The notes under the pieces: model-generated
The model's database searches: none
Seen by the model: only the letters and a program-made list of their open reading frames with translations
What the model was told of the DNA's origin: nothing
DNA from: Amycolatopsis bullii
GTDB lineage: Bacteria > Actinomycetota > Actinomycetes > Mycobacteriales > Pseudonocardiaceae
Direction: 5' to 3'
Assembly: GCF_014654205.1 (NCBI RefSeq)
Contig: NZ_BNAW01000018.1
Location: 1 to 64,000 of the forward strand
DNA length: 64,000 bases
Shown: positions 42,411-50,666 of the stretch, piece by piece
Layout: the number at the start of each line of letters is the position of its first letter
Numbering within the stretch: position 1 is the first letter of the stretch
Made by a program: the position numbers and the translations under genes

Positions 42411-43474
42411 TGGGCGGCCGCCTCTGCTTCGCTGCGGGCTATCGAGAGGATCTTGCCCGCCGCCGTGGTGAGGGGGCCCTTTCGGTTCGTCGGGAACTCG
42501 GCGCGTTCCAGTGCCTGCCAAACGCCGCGCTCCGGGGGCATCGAGGCCAGCACGGGCGGGCCGATGAGGGCAGCCCCACCTGCGACCGGGTCCTTCGAGT
42601 GTCCACAGATGACCAGACCGATGCGCGCGGTCAGTTCCTGCAGCCGGCACAGCACCTTCTTCGCCGCCAGGCATGCTCGGTACTCCAGCGGCACCATCAG
42701 CACCACCAGGTCGGCCCGTAACACCGCCTCCTCGGACGCCTCACCGAGGGCGCGCGGGAGGTCGCACACCACCGTGCGGCCCGTGCGGCGACCGGAGGAC
42801 AGGATCGCCGACAACGACCCGGCATCGGGGCCTCCACCTTCGGGCCCGGACGCGAGCACCGGGAGACTACCGCCGCGGTGCCTTCGCTGCGGGAGATCGG
42901 CGACCAGTGACGACACCGATGCCCGGCCGCTCAGCCGCACGGCCGGCCAGCGTGCTCCGGCCGTCTTTTCCAAGCCGAGCAACACGTCCAGGCCGCCGCT
43001 GAGCGGATCGCAGTCGAGCAGCAGGGCGCCGCCTGGTTCGCAGTCGGCCGCCAGCGCCAGCGTCGCCGCAAACACGGACGCGCCCGCGCCGCCCCGGCCG
43101 CCGACCACGCCGAGCACCAGACCGGGTTGCTCGGCCGGTGTCTCGACGACGTCGGCGAACGCTCCGGCGAGCTCGGACTCCTCTTCGGGCAACGAGATCA
43201 CGCGGTCGACGCCGCCGCGGTACGCGTGCTCCCACGTCGCCTGTCCCGGACCGCCCTTGCAGACCAGGACGATCCCGCGGCGGCGGGGCAGCACCGGTGA
43301 GTGCCGCACGGCTTCTTCGTCGAGGACCACCAGTGGCGCGCGGGCCCAGTGCCCGCTCGCCGCCGTCAGGTCCGGGGCGCGGTCGAGTTCGCAACCCGCG
43401 ACCGCGGCCACGCGCAGCACCTCGTCGAGCACGGTTTCGTCCGCGGCGATCACCAGCGGTCGTTCCCCCGTCAT
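42407..43474 (-). CDS. ssd: Ssd/CpaE-like ParA-superfamily protein of the tad operon
   Basis: 355 residues. N-terminal receiver-like region (PLVIAADETVLDEVLRVAAV), then a MinD/ParA-like NTPase domain from about residue 118. The Walker A position reads GGRGGAGASVFAATLA, without the usual signature Lys, and the switch region LLLDCDPLSGGLDVLLGLE keeps the Asp. M. tuberculosis Ssd (Rv3660c), which influences septation, is the family reference; CpaE homologues position Tad pili. ATG 43472-43474 with GGAGGAA just upstream. It leads the operon ssd > small gene > tadA > tadB > tadC > flp > tadE > tadE-like. Two DnaA-type boxes lie 95-121 bp upstream. Confidence 0.85.
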   Translation of the reverse strand: MTGERPLVIAADETVLDEVLRVAAVAGCELDRAPDLTAASGHWARAPLVVLDEEAVRHSPVLPRRRGIVLVCKGGPGQATWEHAYRGGVDRVISLPEEESELAGAFADVVETPAEQPGLVLGVVGGRGGAGASVFAATLALAADCEPGGALLLDCDPLSGGLDVLLGLEKTAGARWPAVRLSGRASVSSLVADLPQRRHRGGSLPVLASGPEGGGPDAGSLSAILSSGRRTGRTVVCDLPRALGEASEEAVLRADLVVLMVPLEYRACLAAKKVLCRLQELTARIGLVICGHSKDPVAGGAALIGPPVLASMPPERGVWQALERAEFPTNRKGPLTTAAGKILSIARSEAEAAAQ

Positions 43475-43568
43475 GCGTTCCTCCCCCGTCGTCGGTGCGG
43501 GCCGTGGGTGGCCCGGGTTCCACCGTCGCGGGCGGGGACGGGGTGGCACAACGGGTCGGACGGCCGGC

Positions 43569-43595
43569 TGTGGACAACCGGGGTGTTGTGGACAA
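43569..43595. promoter_or_regulatory. Two DnaA boxes upstream of ssd
   Basis: TGTGGACAA at 43569-43577 and again at 43587-43595, both the reverse complement of the actinobacterial DnaA box TTGTCCACA, same orientation, 18 bp apart. Functional importance is untested; in this GC range the pair is unlikely by chance. Confidence 0.6.
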
Positions 43596-43847
43596 CTGCC
43601 GCCCGCGGACCCTCTCGCGGACCGGTTCTGCCGGTGGGCCATGGCAGGATCACGGCCGCGCGCCACGCATCTGCAGCCGAAATGGGGCACGAATATCCGC
43701 ACGCCAAGATTCCCTGCCCGTCGCGAACCATGATTCGTGACGCACCGGAAAATTGCCGAAGGTTAACGGAAGGCAAGAAATCCGCGCCCGCCATGAGAAG
43801 GCAGGAATCCGACCACGGTAAAGACAACCGGAAAGGCAAACAGAAGG
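43596..43847. promoter_or_regulatory. Upstream region of the ssd-tad operon
   Basis: About 250 bp of relatively AT-rich non-coding DNA (GAACCATGATTCGTGAC, AATTGCCGAAGGTTAACGG) between the 6C RNA end and the DnaA boxes. It probably holds the ssd promoter. No ORF with support. Confidence 0.4.
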
Positions 43848-43945
43848 TAAGAGGGCGGCCCCCGCCAGGGGGGAGGGACGGGGGCCGCCGTGGGTTCAGC
43901 CCCGGGGGGTCGGACTGAACCGGCCCGGTTGGACACCGGGCTCCC
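43848..43945 (-). ncRNA. 6C RNA (B11-type small RNA)
   Basis: On the minus strand two adjacent hairpins each expose a run of six C in the loop. First GGTTCAG ... CTGAACC with loop TCCGACCCCCCGGGG; second GGCGGCCCCCG ... CGGGGGCCGCC with loop TCCCTCCCCCCTGG, ending CTCTTACCTT. This is the diagnostic structure of the actinobacterial 6C RNA. Position agrees: in M. tuberculosis the 6C RNA B11 lies between Rv3660c (ssd) and Rv3661 on the minus strand, exactly as here. A smaller hairpin (GCCCGG/CCGGGC) lies at the 5' side. Ends are approximate. Likely an antisense regulator acting through its C-rich loops on G-rich ribosome-binding sites. Confidence 0.88.
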
Positions 43946-44111
43946 TCACTGTAACTCCGCCCGGCGCCGGTTCGCGCGCCGGACCAGGCACACAGTTCGG
44001 TAACGGCACAGCGCGCCCGAAGTGCCTGCCTGTCATGGATTTTCCGTCCGGCGCGACGCGCGCGTGGTGGATCAACGGGACGCGCGGCGATCAAGCTCCT
44101 ATCCTGGGCTG

Positions 44112-44942
44112 GTGGCCGAACCGAGCAGCGCGCCGTCGCGCATCCGGAAGCCGGGCCCGGAGCACGCGGTGGCCGCGTTCTTCGACCTGGACAAGACGAT
44201 CATTGCTTCGTCGAGCGCGCTGGCGTTCAGCAAGCCGCTCCTCAAAGAAGGATTGATCAACCGTCGCGCCGCGTTGCGAAGCGCATACGCGCAGCTGGTG
44301 TTCTCGCTCGCGGGCGCCGACGAGAACAAAACCGAACGGCTGCGCGCCGAAGTTTCCGCGTTGTGCGCCGGCTGGGACGTCGCCCAGGTTTCGGCGATCG
44401 TCCGCGAGACCCTGCACGACGTCGTCGACCCGCTCGTGTACGCCGAGGCGGCCGAGCTGATCGCGCGGCACCGCGAGGACGGGCACGACGTGATCGTGTT
44501 GTCGGCGACCGGCGAAGAAGTCGTCGCGCCGGTGGCGGAGATGCTCGGGGCGACCCGGAGCGTCGCCACGCGGATGCAGATCGTCGACGGCCGCTACTCC
44601 GGCGAAGTCGACTTCTATTGCTATGGCGCAAACAAGGCCGTGGCCGCGAAGCAGCTCGCCGCGACCCACGGCTACGACCTCGCCGAGTGCTTCGCCTACA
44701 CCGACTCGAGCACCGACATCCCGCTGCTCGAGGTCGTCGGGCACCCACACGCGGTCAACCCGGACAAGCTCCTGCGGCGGGAGGCCCTCGAGCGCGGCTG
44801 GCCGATCCTCGCCTTCGACCGGCCGATGTCGCTGCGCACCCGTATCCCGACCCGATCGGCCGGGATGGTGGCACTCGGCGTCGGCGCGGTGGCCGCCGGG
44901 GCGACCTGGTACGGCCTCAACCGTCGCCGTCGGTCCCGCTGA
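44112..44942 (+). CDS. HAD-IB family phosphatase (SerB-like)
   Basis: 276 residues from GTG 44112. The HAD nucleophile motif FFDLDKTIIASSSALAF (DxDxT) is near residue 22; motif II is in VIVLSATGEE; motif III/IV is in YTDSSTDIPLLE. Family members dephosphorylate small molecules such as phosphoserine-like substrates or lipid phosphates; the C-terminal hydrophobic helix (GMVALGVGAVAAGATWYGL) plus basic tail suggests membrane attachment, as in the HAD-IB lipid-linked group. Likely leaderless: TATCCT lies ~7 nt upstream of the GTG. Counterpart of Rv3661 by order, between the 6C and Ms1 RNAs. Confidence 0.88.
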   Translation: MAEPSSAPSRIRKPGPEHAVAAFFDLDKTIIASSSALAFSKPLLKEGLINRRAALRSAYAQLVFSLAGADENKTERLRAEVSALCAGWDVAQVSAIVRETLHDVVDPLVYAEAAELIARHREDGHDVIVLSATGEEVVAPVAEMLGATRSVATRMQIVDGRYSGEVDFYCYGANKAVAAKQLAATHGYDLAECFAYTDSSTDIPLLEVVGHPHAVNPDKLLRREALERGWPILAFDRPMSLRTRIPTRSAGMVALGVGAVAAGATWYGLNRRRRSR

Positions 44943-45101
44943 CCGGACAGCCGCCACCCACACGGCCGTACGGCCTCCACTTTGCCAGGCCCAGCCCCGA
45001 ATTGTCCGTCGCGGAGGGTGCCGGTGTCACCCGATCCAGCCTCTGTACCGGTGCACCCGTCCGCGCACTTGAAGTGACCGGGCTCACGGCGTAGAAAGTA
45101 G
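44943..45101 (+). promoter_or_regulatory. Promoter region of the Ms1-like RNA
   Basis: TTGAAG (45069-45074) and TAGAAA (45092-45097) are separated by exactly 17 bp, a good sigma-70-type promoter, placing transcription start near 45102-45104. The remainder of this gap shows no gene. Confidence 0.65.
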
Positions 45102-45345
45102 GTGCGGACGTTCGGTCGGCCAGGGAACAGGTAGAAGAGAAGCCTGTTCCACCCCGGCAAACCTCCGTGCGCGGACTCCGGGTACCCACGCGCAGCGCGC
45201 CGCGGGAGGCTCGTCGTCTAGGGACTGCGTAGTGGGACGCCACACGCCGAGTCCATGTAGGTACGACCAGAGTTGCACGCTTGGTCGCCCGAGAAGTTCG
45301 CGCTTGCAGGCGGCGCCCGTGGCTTCGGCCACGGGCGCCGCCTCG
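45102..45345 (+). ncRNA. Ms1-like (6S-type) RNA
   Basis: No ORF fits, but the region has a clear promoter upstream and a perfect terminator hairpin at 45309-45343. The ends can close: GTGCGGAC near 45103 pairs over 8 bp (two wobbles) with GTTCGCGC near 45296, extended by TTCGG/CCGAG. Internally GGAACAGG pairs with CCTGTTCC. In mycobacteria the abundant RNA Ms1 (MTS2823), which binds core RNA polymerase, is encoded directly downstream of Rv3661 on the same strand, and here the HAD-IB gene matches Rv3661. About 245 nt, somewhat shorter than Ms1. Assignment rests on synteny and structure, not on sequence alignment. Confidence 0.72.
45309..45343 (+). terminator. Terminator of the Ms1-like RNA
   Basis: GGCGGCGCCCGTGGC, TTCG tetraloop, GCCACGGGCGCCGCC: a 15-bp perfect stem followed by TCGTCTATT. 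It lies 367 bp beyond the HAD gene, so it serves a separate transcript. Confidence 0.9.
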
Positions 45346-45370
45346 TCTATTCCGGGGGTACGTTCCGGGC

Positions 45371-45505
45371 ATCTCGCGTGACTGGCGGGGAATCTCGCGT
45401 GACTGGCGGGGCATCACACGTGATTGAAGGGGCATCACGCGTACCTGGAGGGTCGGCCTGCGTGCCTGGAGAGTCGGCTTGCGTACCTGGAGGGTCGGCT
45501 TGGCT
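45371..45505. repeat. About six tandem ~21-bp degenerate repeats upstream of nagZ
   Basis: Units progress from ATCTCGCGTGACTGGCGGGG (two copies) through ATCACACGTGATTGAAGGGG to GCGTACCTGGAGGGTCGGCTT-type units (three copies). The last form recurs at 58968-59051, 13.5 kb away. Confidence 0.85.
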
Positions 45506-45645
45506 ACCGATCCGGGTACGACTGGGCCGTTCGTGCGGTCGGTCGATGGACAGCGCCGGATTCGGTGAGTAGCTTCCCGATATTGGCGCCTCCGGGTGGA
45601 CTTCTGACGTCCCGACCGGCGCCCGCTACTTCTGGGAGGCTGGTC

Positions 45646-47436
45646 GTGACGACCCGAAATCGGAGGTTCCATGCGCTCGCCCTGCCCGTCGCGGGGGTGC
45701 TCGCCTTCACTGGTGTGGGTGTCGCGTCCGCGGCGAGCGCACCGCGCGTGAGCGCCGAAGCGCAGGCCGAGGCCGCCGCCACGCAGGCGCTGCGGGGGCT
45801 GACGCTCGAGCAGAAGGTCGGGCAGCTGTTCGTGACCTGGGTGAACGGGAAGACCGCCGACGAGGTCAACCCGAAGAACCAGGCCGACTTCGGCGTCGAC
45901 ACCCCGGCGCAGGTCGTCGCGAAGTACCACCTCGGCGGGGTCATCTACTTCGACAACGCCACGCGCGACAACTTCGACAACCCCGTGCAGGTCGCGAAGC
46001 TGTCCAACGGCCTCCAGAAGGCCGCCATCACCAGCGGGGCGCACATCCCGCTGCAGATCGCCGCCGACCAGGAGGGCGGCACCGTCACCCGGATGGGCGC
46101 GCCGGCCACCGAGTTCCCGAACGCCATGGCCATCTCCGCCGGGCGGGACACGAACCGCGCGACGCAGGCCGCGACCATCCTCGGCCGGGAGCTGCGTGCC
46201 GTCGGGATCAACCAGGACTTCGCGCCCGATTCCGACGTCAACTCCAACCCCGTCAACCCGGTCATCGGGGTCCGGTCCTTCTCCGGCCAGCCGGGCCTGG
46301 CCAGCGACTTCGTCACCGCCGAGCTGAAGGGCTTCGCGAAGTCCGTCGCGGCGACGGCCAAGCACTTCCCCGGGCACGGCGCCGCACCGACCGACAGCCA
46401 CACCGGGCTGCCGCGGATCGACAGCACCGAGGCGTACTGGCGGACCAACGACGTGCCGCCGTTCAAGGCCGCGATCGCGGCCGGCGTCGACTCGATCATG
46501 AGCGCGCACATCCAGTTCCCGAGCCTCGACCCGTCGCTCGAACCCGCGACGCTGTCGAAGCCGATCATCACCGACCGCCTGCGCACCGAACTGGGCTACA
46601 ACGGCGTCGTGATCACCGACTCCCTCGAGATGGAGGGCGTGCGCAAGCTGCACAGCGACGCCGAGATCCCGGTGCTCGCGCTCAAGGCGGGCGTCGACCA
46701 GCTGCTCATGCCGGTGCACCTCGAGCTCGCCATCAACTCGGTCCTCGCCGCGGTCAGGTCCGGTGACATCCCGATGCGGCGGATCGACCAGAGCGTGCTG
46801 CGCGTGCTGAAGCTGAAGTTCAAGCGCGGCATCCTGTTCTCGCCGTTCGTGAACCCGGACAAGGTCATGAAGACTGTCGGCATCCCGGCCAGCCTCAAGA
46901 CCGCGCAGGACATCGCCGACCGCGGCATCACGGCCATCGCGAACGACGCCGGTCTCCTGCCCCTGAAGCAGAAGCCCGCGACGGCGCTCGTCACCGGCTG
47001 GGGCGTCTCCACGACGGCGAACCTCGCCCAGAAGCTGACCGCGCACGGCACGGCCGCGACGGCCTTCCAGACCGGCCAGACCCCGACGGACGCCCAGGTC
47101 GCGCAGGCCGTCGCCCAGGCACAGAACGCCGACCTCGTCGTCGTCCTGACCAACAACATCGCCACCTACCCCCTGCAGACCAAGCTGCTCGACGCACTGC
47201 AGGCCACCGGGAAGCCGGTCGTCGCGGTCGCCGCGCAGATCCCGTACGACGCCGGGTACCCGAGCGCCGTGCAGACGTGGCTGGCCACCTACGGCTACAT
47301 CGGGCCGACCCTCGAAGCGCTGGCCAAGGTGGTCCTCGGCGAGACGAAGCCGGTCGGGAAGCTGCCGGTCGACATCCCGGCGGGGGCCGACGTGCACACC
47401 GTGAAGTACCCCTTCGGCCACGGGCTGACGTGGTGA
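45646..47436 (+). CDS. nagZ: Secreted beta-N-acetylglucosaminidase (GH3, NagZ-like)
   Basis: 596 residues from GTG 45646 (GGGAGG 7 nt upstream). It removes terminal GlcNAc from peptidoglycan fragments. Signal peptide: NRRFHALALPVAGVLAFTGV, then SAASA. The GH3 catalytic loop is present as KHFPGHGAAPTDSHTGLP, carrying the His-Asp dyad used by NagZ, and the nucleophile Asp lies in VVITDSLEMEG. A second GH3 domain (about residues 430-596) is present, as in the Bacillus secreted NagZ. Its stop overlaps the namZ GTG as GTGA, so nagZ-namZ are coupled. Exocellular location matches the Bacillus model of wall-turnover salvage. Confidence 0.92.
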   Translation: MTTRNRRFHALALPVAGVLAFTGVGVASAASAPRVSAEAQAEAAATQALRGLTLEQKVGQLFVTWVNGKTADEVNPKNQADFGVDTPAQVVAKYHLGGVIYFDNATRDNFDNPVQVAKLSNGLQKAAITSGAHIPLQIAADQEGGTVTRMGAPATEFPNAMAISAGRDTNRATQAATILGRELRAVGINQDFAPDSDVNSNPVNPVIGVRSFSGQPGLASDFVTAELKGFAKSVAATAKHFPGHGAAPTDSHTGLPRIDSTEAYWRTNDVPPFKAAIAAGVDSIMSAHIQFPSLDPSLEPATLSKPIITDRLRTELGYNGVVITDSLEMEGVRKLHSDAEIPVLALKAGVDQLLMPVHLELAINSVLAAVRSGDIPMRRIDQSVLRVLKLKFKRGILFSPFVNPDKVMKTVGIPASLKTAQDIADRGITAIANDAGLLPLKQKPATALVTGWGVSTTANLAQKLTAHGTAATAFQTGQTPTDAQVAQAVAQAQNADLVVVLTNNIATYPLQTKLLDALQATGKPVVAVAAQIPYDAGYPSAVQTWLATYGYIGPTLEALAKVVLGETKPVGKLPVDIPAGADVHTVKYPFGHGLTW

Positions 47437-48686
47437 ACCTCAACCGGCGGCACTTCCTCGGCGCGAGCGCGCTCGCCGTCCCGATGCTGGCGGGCGGCTC
47501 GGCCGTCGCCGGAGCGCAACCGGACGCAGCACACCCGAGCCGCGTCCTGACCGGCGCCGAACAGCTGGCCGCGCAGGGCTGGGGACCGCTGAAGGGCCGC
47601 AAGCTCGGCGTGCTCTCGAACCCGACCGGCGTGCTGCTGAACGGCGACCACATCGTCGACTCGATGGTCGCGGCCGGCGTGAAACCGGTGGCGGCCTTCG
47701 GCCCGGAACACGGCTTCCGCGGCAGCGCGCAGGCCGGCGGTTCCGAAGGCGACTACACCGACCCACGCACCGGCATACCGGTCTACGACGCGTACGGCGT
47801 CGACGCGACGAAGCTCGCTTCGCTGTTCACCAAGGCCGGCGTCGACACGGTGGTGTTCGACATCGCCGACGTCGGCGCCCGGTTCTACACCTACATCTGG
47901 TCGCTCTACACGGCGATGGTGGCCGCGGCGCAGGTCCACGCCACCCTCGTCGTGCTGGACCGGCCGAACCCGCTCGGCGGCCGGGCGGCCGGGCCGGTGC
48001 TCAACCCCAAGTTCGCCTCGGGCATCGGGCGGCAGCCGATCGCCCAGCAGCACGGCATGACCGTCGGCGAGCTCGCCCGCTTCTTCGCCGGAGAGTTCCT
48101 GCCGGCCGAAAAGGTGAAGCTCGACGTCGTCCAGGTCCGCGGCTGGCGGCGTGACACGCTCTTCGCGCAGACCGGGCTGAACTGGGTGCTGCCGAGCCCG
48201 AACATGCCGACGCCGGACACCGCGCTCGTCTACCCGGGCACCGGGATGTTCGAAGGCACGGTGTTCTCCGAGGGCCGCGGCACCACCCGGCCGTTCGAGA
48301 TCATCGGCGCGCCCGGGCTCGACTGGCGCTGGCGCGAGAAACTGGAAGACGAGCAGCTGCCCGGAGCGAAGTTCCGCGAGACGTACTTCGTCCCCACGTT
48401 CAGCAAGTTCGTCAACCAGACGTGCGGAGGCGTGCAGCTGAGCGTCGAGGACCCGCGGGCCTTCGACGCGATCCGGACGGCCGTCGCCATGCTCGTGACG
48501 GCGAAGGCCGTGCACCCGGACGTGTTCGCGTGGCGCCCCGACAACTACATCGACAAGCTGTCCGGGTCCGACCGGCTCCGGACCATGGTCGACGCCGGCG
48601 CGGGCGTCGACGAGGTCACCGGCGCCTGGCGGGCCGAGCTGGCCGCATTCGACCGGAGACGCCGCCACTACCTGCTCTACCGCTGA
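47433..48686 (+). CDS. namZ: Exo-beta-N-acetylmuramidase (NamZ, DUF1343/GH171)
   Basis: 417 residues; GTG 47433 overlaps the nagZ stop. It releases MurNAc from the non-reducing end of peptidoglycan chains. The N-terminus NRRHFLGASALAVPMLAGG has a twin-arginine-like RR and a hydrophobic core, so it is exported. The DUF1343 signature is clear: SNPTGVLLNGDHIVDSM, FGPEHGFRGSAQAG, DVGARFYTYIWSLYTAM, LDRPNPLGG and EGRGTTRPFE. In Bacillus subtilis namZ (ybbC) sits with nagZ, amiE and murQ, as here. Confident family and pathway call. Confidence 0.93.
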   Translation: MNLNRRHFLGASALAVPMLAGGSAVAGAQPDAAHPSRVLTGAEQLAAQGWGPLKGRKLGVLSNPTGVLLNGDHIVDSMVAAGVKPVAAFGPEHGFRGSAQAGGSEGDYTDPRTGIPVYDAYGVDATKLASLFTKAGVDTVVFDIADVGARFYTYIWSLYTAMVAAAQVHATLVVLDRPNPLGGRAAGPVLNPKFASGIGRQPIAQQHGMTVGELARFFAGEFLPAEKVKLDVVQVRGWRRDTLFAQTGLNWVLPSPNMPTPDTALVYPGTGMFEGTVFSEGRGTTRPFEIIGAPGLDWRWREKLEDEQLPGAKFRETYFVPTFSKFVNQTCGGVQLSVEDPRAFDAIRTAVAMLVTAKAVHPDVFAWRPDNYIDKLSGSDRLRTMVDAGAGVDEVTGAWRAELAAFDRRRRHYLLYR

Positions 48687-48697
48687 GGGGGAGACTC

Positions 48698-50455
48698 GTG
48701 CGTGCTAGGAAGGTGCTCGTCGCGGCCACCGGAGTACTGGTCGCACTGACCACACTGACCTCGGGAGCCGGCGCCATCACCAGCCACGACCCGGTGACCG
48801 GCCGCTTCGACCGGCCGCAGCAGGGGTTCGCCCCGCCGTGGACGACGCTGCGCGACGGACGGCCCCGGGACGTCGATCTCGACCCGGCGCCGATCAAGGC
48901 GGCCGAGGACTTCCTGGCGAGCTGGACGAGGCCGGACTCCTCCGGGCACCCGCACTTCTCCGGGGCGGTCGGCCTGCTCGCGCACGACGGCGTGGTCGTC
49001 GACCGGTACGCGGTGGGCGGCGCGCTGCGGTACGCCGACGCCCAGGGCACCGAACTGCCGCCCGCCCAGCAGGTCCCGATGAAGAACGACACGATCTTCG
49101 ACATGGCTTCGATCTCGAAGCTGTTCACCTCGATCGCCGTCCTGCAGCTGGTCGAACGCGGGCAGTTCACCATCGACACCCCGGTCAGCCGCTTCTTCCC
49201 GGAGTTCGCCACCGGCGACAAGGCCGCCATCACGGTCAAGATGCTGCTCACGCACACCTCCGGCTTCGACGCCGACCCGATCCCGTCGCTCTGGGCTGGC
49301 TACCCCGACATCCCGTCGCGCCGCCAGGCCGTGCTCGACAGCCCGCTGAAGAACAAGCCGGGGACGACGTACCTCTACTCCGACATCAACCTGCTGACGC
49401 TCGGGTTCATCGTCGAGAAGCTGACCGGGCAGTCCCTGGACAAGGTCGTCCACGACCGGATCACCGCGCCGCTCGGCATGATCGACACCGGCTACAACCC
49501 GCCCGCCGCGAAGCTGAACCGGATCGCCGCGACGGAGTTCGAGGCGAACCCGCCGCGCGGAATGGTGCGCGGCAGCGTGCACGACGAGAACGCGTGGTCG
49601 CTCGGCGGCGTCGCCGGACACGCGGGCGTGTTCAGCACCGCCGGCGACATGGCTGTCCTCGCCCAGGCGATCCTCAACGGCGGCAGCTACCGCGGGCACC
49701 GGATCCTGCGGCCGGAGACCGTCCGGCGGATGCTGACGAACTACAACCAGCAGTTCCCGGACGACTCGCACGGCCTCGGCTTCGAGCTCGACCAGCCCTG
49801 GTACATGGGTGCGCTGGCGTCGCCGGTCACCGCCGGGCACACCGGGTACACCGGAACGACGCTGGTCATCGACCCGGAATCCCGGTCGTTCGCGATCCTG
49901 CTGACCAACCGGGTGCACCCGTCCCGGAACTGGGGCTCGATCAACACCGCCCGCCAGGTCTGGGCGACGTCGCTGGCCAGGGCCATGGCGGTGCGGCCGG
50001 TCGCCGGAAAGGACGCCTGGGCGAGCACGCTGGGTAACGCCAGCGTTGCTACGCTCAGTACTCGCGCATTTACTACGCACAGCGATCAAGCGCGGGTGTC
50101 GTTCGCTGCTTTCGTGGACACCGAGGGCAGCGGTGATCCACTTCAGCTGCAGGCCAGCACCGACGGCGTGAACTGGCAACCGATCGCCCTTTCGGTTTCG
50201 GGACCGGGGGCACCCTCCGGAACCGTGACGTCGCTCTCCGGACACGGGCACCGTGCCTGGTGGCGGGCGGTCGGCACACTGCCGCAAGGCGCGTCGGTGA
50301 GCCTCCGCTGGCGTTACAGCACCGACCCGAGTTACACGGGACGGGGCGTTTCGGTCGACGGTGTGAAAGTCACCGAGAGCGGCCGATCACTCCTCGACGG
50401 TGAACGAGACCCCGCTGTTTTCGTTGCAGAGGGTTGGCAGTTGACCTCTCGGTGA
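48698..50455 (+). CDS. Secreted beta-lactamase-fold serine hydrolase (AmiE-like) with C-terminal beta domain
   Basis: 585 residues from GTG 48698 (GGGGGAG 5 nt upstream). Signal peptide near residues 1-27. The serine hydrolase domain has SISK (SxxK) in FDMASISKLFTS, YSD in the YxN position (YSDINLLTLGF), and GHTGYTG in the third motif. A C-terminal ~140-residue beta-rich extension (about residues 440-585) has no catalytic motif and may bind wall or carbohydrate. By position it corresponds to Bacillus AmiE (ybbE), the amidase that strips stem peptides from MurNAc in this pathway. The amidase activity is inferred from context; an esterase or DD-peptidase is the alternative. Confidence 0.82.
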   Translation: MRARKVLVAATGVLVALTTLTSGAGAITSHDPVTGRFDRPQQGFAPPWTTLRDGRPRDVDLDPAPIKAAEDFLASWTRPDSSGHPHFSGAVGLLAHDGVVVDRYAVGGALRYADAQGTELPPAQQVPMKNDTIFDMASISKLFTSIAVLQLVERGQFTIDTPVSRFFPEFATGDKAAITVKMLLTHTSGFDADPIPSLWAGYPDIPSRRQAVLDSPLKNKPGTTYLYSDINLLTLGFIVEKLTGQSLDKVVHDRITAPLGMIDTGYNPPAAKLNRIAATEFEANPPRGMVRGSVHDENAWSLGGVAGHAGVFSTAGDMAVLAQAILNGGSYRGHRILRPETVRRMLTNYNQQFPDDSHGLGFELDQPWYMGALASPVTAGHTGYTGTTLVIDPESRSFAILLTNRVHPSRNWGSINTARQVWATSLARAMAVRPVAGKDAWASTLGNASVATLSTRAFTTHSDQARVSFAAFVDTEGSGDPLQLQASTDGVNWQPIALSVSGPGAPSGTVTSLSGHGHRAWWRAVGTLPQGASVSLRWRYSTDPSYTGRGVSVDGVKVTESGRSLLDGERDPAVFVAEGWQLTSR

Positions 50456-50666
50456 CCGGCCGGTCGCCGAATGTCCACCGCAAGCCGGATTTTACCGTCC
50501 GCTTGCCGCTTGCACCGCGACACTAAGTTGCCAAGTCGTTAGCTTGACCTCGTTAACAAGGTCGACCTGGTTGGCGACTTTCTGGTCAGTGATTAATCGC
50601 AAATCCAGATCCGCAGACACGGACGGGTTGCGATCCGACCGAAGGGTGTGGGTAGCCTTGTCGCAG
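50456..50666 (+). promoter_or_regulatory. Promoter/operator region of murR-murQ
   Basis: This 211-bp AT-richer gap separates the hydrolase from murR. It contains the dyad at 50546-50563 and, next to the ATG at 50667, TAGCCT at the -10 distance of a leaderless transcript. Confidence 0.55.
50546..50563. promoter_or_regulatory. Operator-like dyad upstream of murR
   Basis: GACCT-CGTTAACA-AGGTC: 5-bp arms around a GTTAAC centre. Position ~105 bp before murR suits an autoregulatory MurR site; no binding data. Confidence 0.4.

Noticed and set aside
43855..43921. GC hairpins read as terminators between ssd and the HAD-IB gene
   Set aside because: Both neighbouring genes are transcribed away from the region; the paired C6 loops identify a 6C RNA instead.
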